DNA of 64,000 bases, taken from NCBI GenBank assembly GCA_022316685.1, contig JAKJHU010000039.1:7249808-7313807 (forward strand), written 5' to 3'. The stretch is from Progne subis subis. Its lineage: Eukaryota; Chordata; Aves; Passeriformes; Hirundinidae. Position 1 is the first letter of the stretch, and each line of letters starts with the position of its first letter. This document shows, one piece after another, positions 12,758-23,867 of the stretch. The translations under genes and the position numbers were made by a program. The notes beneath the pieces are model-generated. The model was not told where the DNA came from. It searched no databases and worked only from the letters and a program-made list of their open reading frames with translations.

Positions 12758-14053
12758 AGACTAGACGTGCTGAAATCTGACAGATAGCAGGCTTTTCTAG
12801 CTGAACCTATGCGTTTTTAAGGGGAGGGGTTTTTAGCAATGGAAATCTGATTTATTATTCTTAAAAAATGGTGTGTTTTAGGAGATTAGCAGTGCAGCTT
12901 AAGGTACAGGAAGGACACATACTAGCTAGTATAGCCATGGCCAGGGAATTCGCATCTTCAGAAAAGAAAAGCTGTTTCTAAACATGATCTAACACACTTG
13001 AAAACAGTAAGCAACCTGGAGCAGCTTCATGCAACAGCTTTGCAAGGTTTCCTTATTTGAAAACATTCTCAATAGACCACAGTTATTCCATCAATAGCAC
13101 TCAGCTCTGAAGTACAGTTTTTCATGACAAAAACTAAGTGTCAAGAAAAGTTTTTCATTAGTTTTTTCATTGTTGATTAGTATTTTGTTTGCATTTCTTT
13201 AGGGCTTGTTTTACAATAGCAGCTGAAAAACTAATTTATACAGCCCTCAGACCCAACAATATCAGTCTCCTTTCTTTTTTGGCTTGTGTTCATTGTACAT
13301 GTTCTACCAGTGTCTCAAGTACCTGTCAAAAACTTCTTTTTATATATATATAGACATATATATTTATATACATATATAGTTGAAAGGGAAAAAACCTAAT
13401 ACAATCTACTGTTCAACAGCATTTCTTGGTGGGCTTGGTTACCAACATCTAATGTAATGCAAAAAAAGGCTTTCCAATTTTCTACCTAATGAGAATAATA
13501 TTTCAGTTGCTAGGTATATTGTTTGCTTTCTTTATCTATTTTGCAGACACGTTTTGTTGTATTGACTGTCTAGGTAGAAAATACTCTGTGACAGCAATCT
13601 GTTAGACAAAGGAGGAGCACTTATTTAGCCAATAAAGGAAAGCTGTTTTAAAACTTTCAAAACAAATGCGGGGTTTTGTTGTGCTGTGGGGTTTTTTTAA
13701 AACCAAGACATGCACAGGACTTTTTCCTTTATTGTAAATTAAGCGCATAAAGGTACAAAGACTTTGATTCATTTTAATCACTATGGTCAAAGTTTGTCTA
13801 AAATACTATGATAAGCAGATACCCCTCTTTTGAAAACTAGAATGTTCCAAACTTCTCCTCTTAATTTGCAGCATAGTTTACAGTAGCTAACAACTATTTT
13901 TTGCCTTAAATCCCTTGAAAGCTCATGATGGATCTCCACCAAAAGCTCAGCTTTATCCAATAAAACCATGACCAATAAAAACCAACCTCAGAAAACAAAC
14001 AGAAGCACAAACAGGACAATACAAAGACAGGCAGATAGAAGACTATAATTTTT
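12758..14053. other. Non-coding AT-rich DNA
   Basis: No gene, RNA or named mobile element recognised. It contains the TA microsatellite described separately. Open frames are at most 62 codons. Confidence 0.6.
13340..13379. repeat. (TA)n-rich microsatellite
   Basis: Interrupted TATATA tract with ACATATATAT interruptions. Simple repeat. Confidence 0.9.
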
Positions 14054-14100
14054 TTTTTTAAGTTCTATACAAGCTGTTGCTTGTATAGAACTTTAAAAAA
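14054..14100. repeat. Long hairpin, ~20-bp stem with one bulge, 6-nt loop
   Basis: Left arm TTTTTTAAGTTCTATACAAG (14054-14073); loop CTGTTG (14074-14079); right arm 14080-14100, CTTGTATAGAACTT followed by one bulged T (14094) and six A. Fourteen central base pairs are perfect and six A:T pairs extend them past the bulge. It is too short for a typical pre-miRNA (usually 55-80 nt with stems over 22 bp), although the T-rich left flank could lengthen it slightly. It may be a fold-back copying scar, a remnant of a small inverted-repeat transposon, or chance. Confidence 0.75.
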
Positions 14101-15120
14101 TATTTTTTTCTTCTAGGTCTGACAGATTTTTCCAAGAAACTTGGGCATGTTACTTATCCCTTATGAAGAAATATAATAAAAGTGAGAAAAAATTATTCAC
14201 CTCAATTTAAGCTGAAAATCAAGGAAAACAAGCCAGAAAATATTTTACTTTCTCAGATGCTTTTACAGCCCTTAGCACTGTAAGGGCTCTATCCAAGCTT
14301 CAGTAGAGAGATATGATTTTTGTTATTTTAAAACACAGTAATAACCCTGACGTCCCACAAGTTTTCTGCATCTAAACTCTCATGAACCAGTTTTTAGAAC
14401 CTGTTTAGAAGAAATGCAGCATTTTTCCAATGGATTTAAATAAGAAAATAATGACAACTTTGTAGAAGAGAGCAATTACAGGCACATGATTGGCAGCAAG
14501 CTGGAAGGAGAAAGTAAGACACAAAGGAAGTCAACACATGATGGAATTGAGAGGAGCTGAAAACAAATACAAGTCTAAGAAAACCTGCAAGGAGGGCTTA
14601 TACCTGAATATCTACTTCAGTCTTAAAAGGCATCCCTTGTAAGTTTTATAAGCTTTTAGACCAGAGGGAAAAGGCTGAAAAAAAAAAAACCAAACCTCAC
14701 ACAGAAAACAAACAAACAAACTTTTATGTAGTCAGATACTAGCATTCTTCATTTTATCCATACACCAAGCTGGTAAAAATTGATATTACTATCTGACAGC
14801 ACATGAAGCAACTTCACATCTGCATTCTAATCCTGAAACTGTGACAACATTGAACCTACAAGAGAATCAGTACAGGGAAGCTCTTGAAAGACAAAAAATA
14901 TATACAAAAGTAATAGAGACAATAAGACTGAAAGCAGAACTAATTACTGCAGCTGGGTGCTTCCGCAGTCAAATGCTAGGAGTTCTTTTAGTACAACCTC
15001 TTGCTAACAACGACTATCTTCCTAAGTGTGTCAGCTCCCACAAGACATTGTGCCATAGAGGCTGAGAAAAGTATTTTATAGAGCTATTTTCTCATTGAAA
15101 TCATCACTTGGAAGACCACT
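14101..15120. other. Non-coding AT-rich DNA
   Basis: Nothing recognised apart from short CAAA repeats near 14705-14720 and a near-CRE word TGACGTCC at 14348-14355. Open frames are under 75 codons. Confidence 0.55.
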
Positions 15121-15890
15121 TTGCCAAAGAGAATGCACAGTTCAGCTAAACACTCAGCATACTTTGGGTCTCTGAGAAGTAGCTGGATGTGGAGCACCAG
15201 CAGTGCTGGGGGTCAGATATTCCTGTGCCTGCTGCCCCCAGGGTGGGGCACTTCCCCTTCTCAGAGCCTTTCTGCTGCCTCACCCTACAAAGCAGTCAGT
15301 CTTCCAGAGCCAACTGCTTGCCCTGAGTGCTCTTACAAATTCCAGAAGCCACTGGGCTGGCAAGGGGAAGGAAGTGTCAATACAAATCACAGTGCTCATT
15401 CTCCACCCTTAACTTTGAGGCTGATACTCTCCTCAGGACACAAAGATGATCCCCCAGGCCGGGGGACACTCTTCATACCTACAAGTTTCTCCACTCCCAG
15501 GCACCTTAGAAGACATTTTTTACACAACTGAGGGAAAAGTCCCTCCTTGCCTGACACCGGGACTGAACACTGGACAAGCAGGAGGCAACAGCATTTCGGC
15601 CAAGTCTGCCAGGGCAAGCCTGCATCTGACACGTGCCATGAGAACGGAGAGTTCACACAGAGCAGAGAGTATTCCTGGCTTGAGACATCTTGTCTGAAAG
15701 TGCCAGACACTGCAAACCACACAGAGCTGAATTTTTTGACCTTGGAGGGATGAAAAGCTGAGTCAGCCTTGTTTGGATTCAAAGCACTCAGGAGTCCAGA
15801 TATTTGAAACCTGTCTTTCATGCACCAAACAGGAAGGGAAGAGCTATCTGGATTGGTTTTTAATATATTCCCTTTTTTCCTCAGAACCAA
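15121..15890. other. GC-richer patch, opposed short open frames, no gene called
   Basis: This stretch has clearly higher GC than its flanks and therefore fewer stops. It gives a 136-codon frame on + (15121-15531) and a 164-codon frame on - (15396-15890) that overlap. Neither translation shows a domain, signal peptide, repeat or family I recognise, and the peptides are rich in S, P, C and L, as random translation of GC-rich bird DNA usually is. It could be an exon of a lineage-specific non-coding RNA or an enhancer. A real single-exon gene is unlikely. Confidence 0.45.
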
Positions 15891-16460
15891 AGCTTTACTG
15901 AAGGGTTGTTAAAAATAAGAAAAATTTACTTCAGGAAAGCTTATTTTGATACTCAAAAAGTGACTTTTGTGATGACCCTTTTGAAATTATAAATATGACC
16001 ATACCAAACTAGTTGAAGTATTTATATTACACACTTCTAGCATTTTTTTGAAGTGGGGACAGATACTTTTATTTTAAAATCTACAGAAAATAAGACATAA
16101 AACTGATTATGAGAAAGACAATATTCCACAGGTCTTTGTCCAAGAGCACCAATCATATAGCTTGCATGCCTAGGCAGCAAACAAGGTACAGGTAGCCTCT
16201 AAGCACTGACAAAAGAGAAAATTACTACAGTAACCTCTTGTTAGAAATACAGCTGAGGTCTGCCTTGCCCTCTGCCAAAGTCTTGAGAGGCTGAAAAGCC
16301 AAAGTTGGGGGCTGCCTTTTCAGGAGAATTCTGGATCGTCACAGTGATGTTAGATGTGATGTCCATCCACTGCCACTTTCACCCACTGCATGTCCTGTCC
16401 CCTCACTAATCTAGTCTCCTTTTGGCTCTCCATCCAGCTCAGCTTTTCCATTGATTCCCT

Positions 16461-16479
16461 CTTTCCTGTGACAGGAAAG
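16461..16479. repeat. Hairpin / inverted ETS-type sites
   Basis: CTTTCCTG (16461-16468) and CAGGAAAG (16472-16479) form a perfect 8-bp inverted repeat around TGA. Each arm carries an ETS-type core (GGAA/TTCC). Function unproven. Confidence 0.55.
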
Positions 16480-16893
16480 ATTTTGCCCAGTCTGGGTGAC
16501 TCATCATATAGGGGCAACATACTCAACTTCCTTATTTTCTGCAGCTAGAATCTGCTTTAATGACTGTCTGCTTTTATAGAAAAGGAAAAGCAAAAGCTAC
16601 CTTTACTCAGTCCAATCCACAAATGTTAGTATTACATAGACATAAATTAGTTGCAAGATGATTTCTTGATGTCATCTTTTCATTCATGTATCATTAATTC
16701 TGTCCCAGTAACACCAGTATGATCTCATTACAAAATGTGAAGAAAAGTCATTATAAAACATGAGGCATACTTACAATAAAAATATAAATATAATATTTCA
16801 GAGACACATGATTTTTTTTTTTTCTTTTAAAAACAACTCTAGAACTTCAGACTTTCTGCCCCTCCCTGAAGCTAGGAGCACTCAGCAAATACC

Positions 16894-16910
16894 GGGGGGG
16901 GGGGAGGGGG
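16894..16910 (+). repeat. Poly-G tract (G11 A G5)
   Basis: Homopolymer run that could form stacked-G structures and is prone to length variation and sequencing error. Confidence 0.9.
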
Positions 16911-19900
16911 AAAATCAAGCCCAGAATTTTGTCAATATTTCTTTCATAATGCAGCAGTGACCTTTACAGAAGGTTACAAGTAGACTAGGACAAGGCATGG
17001 GAATTTTTTTAATTATTTCTAATTCCTAAATTATTTTTTAGGAAATATTTCACCAACATCTTCAAAGTGTCACCAATTCTAATCAATATCTGAGCACTTC
17101 TGGTAGAGTTCTCCTTGGACTAGACTTTCAAGAGATGAGTTCCTGAACAGAGCTTCATTCCAGATCTGTCAGAGGTGGGAGGCACAGGACACCCACACAC
17201 TATTCTACTGTACCGTGACCTACAAAAGATAAAGTCCAGAGCATAGGGGTCCCTCAACTCCTCTCTAGAGAAGAAAAAGCTTTTTTTGATTGAGGGCATG
17301 CTCTGATCCCTTCTAAGTAAGCTTTATATTGTCATATGGTGAAAAAAAAAAATCTACAAAGTGTTAAAATTGTACCAACTTCATTGCTGGAAGGTTTTGT
17401 CATCAGCTCCTACAGCTGCTTTGGGAAGAACCAAGCTTCTGTTTCTCTCTGCATTGAGTGCTAAGCTATGTAAGGACTACTTAATTGATGATATAATAAA
17501 ACCCTTCAGAACAAAGTAAAAATTAAACAGTAACACTCTTTCAGTTCATTAGAACACGCCCATCTCCAGCTCCACGTCACTATGATTCTGCACATACAGA
17601 ATAACTCAGGCCTTCAGATTAACTGTCCAAATTCAGCTGCTTCAGGGAAGAATACATGCATTTACAGAACATATTGCCTTCAGTAATGGTGCAAGTCCAG
17701 CTGTGAAACAAAGCTGAAAGCAACACAATTTTCACACTGTCAAACGCTGTCTCATTTGTACCAGCTATGAATCTGCCTCAACAACAAGCAAAGTTGTGTT
17801 ATATCTTTAGTGTTTCTACATTTTGTCATGCTCTGACTCAGGCAATCAGGGTTGCTCTTCATAGTAAGACTTTCTTCAGCACTCCATGCTTTTCCATATC
17901 CTCACATACAGATCTCAGTGCAACACTTGGGCCCATACAAAGATTAACAGGAAGCATTTTATAATTAATGTATTCAGCAGGAGTCAGAATTAGCCAAGAG
18001 TCAAGTAGTATCATCACAGCTCTATAATTAGCAGGTGTTTCCCAGAGCAAACAATACTGTGAGAAGTGCGAGGAATAGAGAGTAACAGGAGCTTTAAATA
18101 AAGTGATTGGAAAACAACATGGTTTGTATTCTTATTATTAGGGGGGAAAAATTCTTCTCTGGGGGTTTCATAGTAGGTCATGCCTCTATTAATACCATCA
18201 AAAGTTGTTTTTTTCCACCAAGTATATTTCCCCTAAGTTTTAACATGGTTCTGAGACATTCCAGTTGTAACCAAACTTAAAAATCTAAGAAAATACATTT
18301 ATTATTATTGATGATAGTAAAAGCATAATTTTTAAACCAGAAATACCTAACATCCACGTCTTATTAGCTGTTCTTTTACGATCCCTAAAGTTGCACGTTA
18401 GAGGCATTGCTCACCAGCTCTTTTCACACTGATTCTAACACTAGGCAGACATCAGCTGTCCTGCCCTACCCCCATCCTCCTGCTAACTCATCCCTTCCGA
18501 GTTTGCCTGATGGGAACACAGCAAGTGCAGGAGACCATTACTTTCATACAGTAAAATGCATCACAAGTAAACAAAACATCATTCTAGTAATTAATTTAGT
18601 CATTTGCCTTGTGTTTTGCAGTGGAGAAAAAAAATCCAACAGACGTACCCAGACCATGCTGAAAAAAAGCATGTATGATTCTGTACAGACTGTCTAATTA
18701 AGATATAAGAGCTCTATTCCAGCTTGTGCCAGACAAGACCATCACACACCCCCCAAGGAAGAGTAGTCAGATCTCATTACATTTATTACTTTATCAAAGA
18801 TAAGGGACAAAACCCCACAATAAATATTGTTATTGCTACAAAATTAGTGGTTGCTTTTTTGTTGCTGCACATTTGAAATATAAACTACACAGGGAGAAAC
18901 AGAGGCAGAGACCACTCCCTAATTCCTAGTGGACATATTGATCAATTAAAATGACATGTGTCTGGTCTTTTCTTTCCTTCTAATAGCAAGCAGCTGAAAG
19001 ATAATACCTCAAATAGGCAAAATCAACAATAATATTGTTATATACCATCCAGCAAGATTAACTTGAAGTTATGCAAAATAAACCTAGCCACCTGAAGCAA
19101 GACCTATATACAACATAAGTAAATATTTGACATTGTAAAGAATTACTAAATACTGTATACATGAATTTAACCAGCTTTCCAAATGTAAAAGATAGATATT
19201 TTCTTCCCAAGATAGAGGTGGAAGCCTTTTTAATTATTCCTATTATTTTATTCATAGCAAACCCCCTCAGAACGCTTGAATCTTTGGCTGCACCTTTTAC
19301 TGCAGTTGCAGCAGAAAAAAAACTTGTTTTCTTTCCAGTACAAGACAGATCTAAAATTCACCAGACTGATATAATTTAAAAAACAGAGTCAAAGAAAGTA
19401 AAACAGTAGGAGAGCTAAAAGCCACATTCCTTTCAAAATATTTGGTTATTGTTTGACAATTAAATCTATGTTTTGCTTTTTTAAGGAATACCAGTAGAAA
19501 TAGGACAGTACTGAACCATGTTTAAAATCAATACTGTTCCAGTTGCTTGTTCAGCACCGCTTTGCACGTATTTTCTGAGCTATCATGCTATAGAAGGCCA
19601 ATGAAAGTAAATAGGTGATGTTCATGCTATTGAGATAAAATAGGTTCAAAGAGGAGCTAAATATAGTAGGAATGCTTAAATGAAGAGACAGGGAAAAGAA
19701 CAAACTATGTTTATGGCATTAGAATCGAAACCAGCTATTCTTTCCATTTAAGTGAATAAGACAGTAGCTACTTATTTGGATTGTCAAATTTAAATATATT
19801 CTCTTCAAATATTCAGGCTATTATCACAAATGCAGAGGCAAGTGTAAACATTCAGACTGAATGCATTTTCTGTAGGCCTTTGTCTTAGCCTGACTGCCTG

Positions 19901-20089
19901 AAAATAATATTTAGGCACACAGGATATTTCTTCAAAATTATTTTTACAAGGGAAAACCCACTTACATTAGGAAAACCTTATAAAACAGGAAAAAAAAAAC
20001 AACCCTGCAATTAAGAAGAGTGCAATATTTTGCAACTTACCATGTCCCGTTCAAATCATCCTCTTTTGATGTTTACGGCACATCTGTAA

Positions 20090-20260
20090 GATGCAATACT
20101 AGGAGGTGCCTTGTGTGACCTGCTGCATGATGCTGTGACATCAGTTCAGATGATGCAGCTCATTATGGGAAAGACTGGTGTTGCTATGGCAACTGAGATG
20201 TGATACGAATCCTTACTGCATTTCCAGGGGAGTCCGAGACAATACGGAAGCCCTTTAAAG
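20090..20260. promoter_or_regulatory. Candidate regulatory module around an X-box
   Basis: A patch of balanced composition in AT-rich surroundings. It holds a CRE-like TGACATCA (20136-20143, one base from TGACGTCA) and, 36 bp further on, a near-perfect X-box (20180-20193). The combination of RFX and CREB-type sites is known from ciliary-gene and MHC class II control regions, but no coding exon or CpG island adjoins it, so it would be a distal element or an unannotated promoter. Inference from motifs only. Confidence 0.4.
20180..20193. promoter_or_regulatory. X-box, RFX-family binding motif
   Basis: GTTGCTATGGCAAC is an almost perfect palindrome (one mismatch between halves GTTGCT and GGCAAC) with the 2-bp centre typical of RFX dimer sites, consensus GTTGCCATGGCAAC. 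This is one of the highest-information transcription-factor motifs in the window. RFX factors act in ciliogenesis, the nervous system and MHC class II expression. Confidence 0.6.
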
Positions 20261-23200
20261 GAACAGACAAAATGCAAACAGGCTTTTAAAGTACAGTGCC
20301 ACAGATTTTAGAGTCCATGTTAGTACATGCCTGTTGTTAAGGAATATTTTAAACAAATTATTCCTATGTGGTGATACAGAATTGAGATGTAGGAGCTATA
20401 AATCTTTCCTATATTTAAAATTTAATATTGTGTGTCAATTTAAGTACAAATTTTATAAGTCAAATTTGGTTATCATGTGAGGGAACCTTGCTTAAAATAA
20501 GCAGTCAGTAGCATGATTTTAACACTAAGCCTCTATAGACAGTAGTTATTGAACAGTATTTTAAGAAATATCTATTTTCACTCTGCCCCACCCTGCTCCT
20601 ACATCCAATCTGTCACTTACAAGAAAAATCTTGTTGCTAAGGAAAAACACTTGATACTTTGAAATGAGCAGATTTAACACTGTTGTATGAATGACAATGA
20701 GTTTTAAAAAAAAAATAGCAGGGGGGTGGCTTTTTATTCAGGAAAGGGTAAAGAAGTTTCTAGCCAACCAAGTAAAAATCTCCTTATCATTTTTCAACTG
20801 TAGGACAAACTGCACTGCCCTCCGCATGCTGAGCAGCCTGGCTTTCATCTGCTCATCAGACAGGGAGATGAGGGAAGATTTTGAAAGCTGTGGGCAAGCT
20901 GCTGCTAGTGCCTAGTGGGCCACAGTGCTGCCAGCCTCCAGGCAGAGCAAGAAGGCTGGCAGAGCAGAGAGCCCCTCCCCATAACCTTTGTGAAGGCCTG
21001 GGGCCAGAGGCTGAGCCTGTAGACGTTACCTTCTGCACCAGGAACCTGCTCACATCCTCTGTTCAGAGCAGCAATAAGAGAAGCAAAGGCTACGTGAACA
21101 AGTACTCAAAGGCTACATGAGTAAGTACTTTTAGTACAGAGTACTAAAAGCTGCCTGGAAATTAAAATTCACAGCTAAAGAACCACCAGCACATTTTTGG
21201 CCATTTGCCAGTTCTATTTGGATGAGAAAAGTTTCTGGCAAAACCTGCTTTCCCTAGCCATGAAAATCCCTTTCTATATGGTAGGAAAGAAAGTACACAA
21301 AAGGCTGCACACCCCATACGCTTGATATGCTGACGCCCAGAGTAAAACAAAAGCCCAACTTGAAGCAAGAAGCCCCAATGCCTTGAAGAGGTCCAGTAGT
21401 GTCCAACGTACATGGCACAGTCTAAAATCCTTCAGCCCATTAAACTTCAGCCTCTGAGTAAAAAATTTGATTACTGATTTAAAAAGAAACCACAGGAAAT
21501 AATTACACTCTTAGCCACCACCCACCTTGGAAAGAAAATAAAGAAGAGACTTTGATACCTTTTGAGTAATGAATTAAATAAAGTCTTTCCACAAATCTAG
21601 GAAATGCCATGGACTTCCTAATTAGTGCTGACTTGACATTGGATGGTCTCATTTTTGAGAGTTTCTCTCTTCCAATACTAATCCTATGTCATTCTAAACC
21701 ATACAGTAATGCTCTCAGACTGACTCAGTATCTAATCCAGTCCAGTGATCCATAATGAAGAGCTATTCACAAAAGAGCTGTTGCTCTAGATTTTTGAATG
21801 TTTAGAATTTCCTTACATCTCTAAGAACGTAGTTCACAATTTGGCAGGGGACAACATGATTGAAACTTGATCTGCGTTAGACGGACATGAAAACTAAGTT
21901 AGCAAAGTTTATGGCGTGCTGTATGCCATTCTAGCCAAATATATATATATATATTCTAGCCAAATGTATGCCATTCTGTTCAAATAACACGAGTTCCTGA
22001 AGTTTTCCTCAAAGGAACTATTTCTATTTTGCTGATTACTATTTTATATGATTTCTACTGCCTTTATTGCTATGGAAAGGGAGTCGAAAAGAGGCAGTGA
22101 GCCTTTATTTTTCTTAGGAAGGTGAGGAGATTCAGAATCATTATGGCAAGCCAGGAGACATAATCTAGTTGATACCAGGGCTCTGCCTCCTGCCCATCAG
22201 CTTGACCTTTGTTCCCAAACACTGGGAGGTGAAAGTGGTGGGGTGGGCATGTAGGGGAAGCACACCCTGGGCCAGCCCCACCACGGTGGGGTAGCAGTGC
22301 CCACCAGACATCCTGCTCCAGGCTCTCCAGGGGGCATCTGGCTGCATGTGACCCTCACTTAAACTTCTCTGGCAGGAGTGCAGCAGCACCATAGCTAACA
22401 TGGACACAGAGGAGAATGGAGAGGGAGGGGGGGTCACGCAAGAACCGGGAAAATATCAGGCCATTTTTTACAAAAACTTCTGCCTGCTTCCTGCTAACTA
22501 TAGGCTGTATGTGTTTGTTTATTCATGCATGCAAATGATACATAAATTACTACAAAATTATAATATTTTTCCTGACTTCTGAATGTTTGCTGTTTTTTAA
22601 ATATCAGTCTGTTGTTAATTTTTCCCAAAAATTATTTCCCATGAGCTGAGGCACACGTCAGATTGGGTACAAGGCGGCTACAAGAGGAATGTCCCAGGCT
22701 GAGTGTAAACCAAGTATTTGCTGCACCGGTCTGATGGTACTATAGTGGCTTACATGGAGGACTGCAATCACAAGATGCTAAGAGGAATTGCTGCCTTTTG
22801 AATAAAAAAGGTAGCACCCACAGACTTTGTAACCTCCTAATTAAATCTGCAGGTCTGGAGGAAGACAGCTGGACTCAGCTGCTTTGGACTTTTTTTATTG
22901 AAGCACAATAAGAAAAGAAAAAAGGAAGCTTCTTTTACTCACCCAACCCAGGACTGACATCTTCTAGATTTAAGCTTTAAATTTGCTTTCTATTCCTTAC
23001 AATTCAGTAGAACAGGAAGCACTGAGAGAGAGCCTAATCTACCCTATTACCAGACAAATACCTTGATCATTTTGAAGTATCACAAGTAGGTTTCCAAGAC
23101 AAAAGCAGAGGGCTTTGACTATAACTTTTTCCTATCAAAATAGAAATACTTTATTCTACTTTCAGTCATAACAACTCAGATTAATGATAAGAATTTAAAA

Positions 23201-23849
23201 CTGGTACCTTATGCCTATTTTAATTATATTACATTACACATGGCTCTCCAACAGAAGTTGTCTTTCCTTTTCCCCACATTGGGGCCCCCAACAGTTGTTT
23301 TGAAAGGATTGATACTCACCTGAAAAGGAATGAGTGAATGAGTGCTTCATCTACCATCTGCCATTGCTTTCCCCTCTTGGTCAGTTTATGTGCACAACTA
23401 ACATTTGCACAATCCACAAGGTTTTCAGTAAGCAAGTCATGGTCATTCAAGTAGGCATGGCCTTAACTAAAAAGAGTTTTACTTCCCCTCACTAAGATCA
23501 ATAATAAGCCAGAGACTAACCTTGACATGATTTACTTTCCATTTAATTATATTCAAGAAAATTACTTAAGAGGAAGCTCACAAACACAGATAAAAAACTA
23601 AAATGTTATAACAGAATTTTCTCTGCATAATCCAGCTGTTTTCTTCTATGTTGTTTCCCCCTTGAAATTAAAGAAAGCAATTGCTTACTGTTTGCCAGCT
23701 ACCCTACCCAAACAGCTAAGAGAGAAAGGAGAAGTATATGCTGAAGGACCAAAGGAAATGAGAATTGCATATTCTGAATTACCTGTCAAATAATCCCGAA
23801 ACAGTCCTTAAACTAAAACACATAAAAAGCGAAGTCACAATGTACTGAA
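20261..23849. other. Non-coding unique DNA
   Basis: AT-rich with GC-richer patches at 20880-21060 and 22180-22440. The second patch includes TCCAGGGGGCATCTGG at 22327-22342, a weak CTCF-like word (about 11 of 14 core positions). Open frames are up to 90 codons and are unrecognised. Small tandem repeats at 21084 and about 21930 are listed separately or noted in the findings. Confidence 0.5.
21084..21129 (+). repeat. Tandem duplication, 23-bp unit, two copies
   Basis: Copy one at 21084-21106 begins CAAAGGCTACGTGAACAAGT; copy two at 21107-21129 begins CAAAGGCTACATGAGTAAGT. The copies abut and differ at three positions, so the duplication is not very recent. A 9-bp inverted repeat (CTTTTAGTA / TACTAAAAG, about 21128-21150) follows directly. 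Confidence 0.75.
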
Positions 23850-23867
23850 TGCTGATGATCATCAGCA
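23850..23867. promoter_or_regulatory. 18-bp perfect palindrome with two Maf-type half-sites
   Basis: TGCTGATGATCATCAGCA is identical to its reverse complement. Its ends are TGCTGA and TCAGCA, the half-sites of the Maf recognition element (MARE, TGCTGA-N-TCAGCA), here separated by the palindromic TGATCA instead of 1-2 bp. The wide spacing argues against a normal Maf dimer. It may be a pair of independent half-sites or just a palindrome. Confidence 0.55.

Larger units (their letters stand above)
15891..20135. other. Non-coding unique DNA
   Basis: Largely AT-rich. It contains a small ETS-type inverted repeat (16461-16479) and a G11-A-G5 tract at 16894-16910. At 17110-17160 there are words faintly like a CR1 3' end, too weak to call. 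No open frame over 96 codons, no RNA gene seen. Confidence 0.55.

Noticed and set aside
15396..15890. 164-codon open frame on the - strand
   Set aside because: No family, domain or signal seen; it overlaps an opposite-strand frame in a GC-rich patch where stops are rare by composition.
17105..17165. Possible CR1 3' end (TTGGACTAGACT start)
   Set aside because: Only the first ten or so bases resemble CR1; the expected CCCTTCCAAC and ATTCTATG text is missing.
22327..22342. CTCF-like TCCAGGGGGCATCTGG
   Set aside because: Only about 11 of 14 core positions fit.
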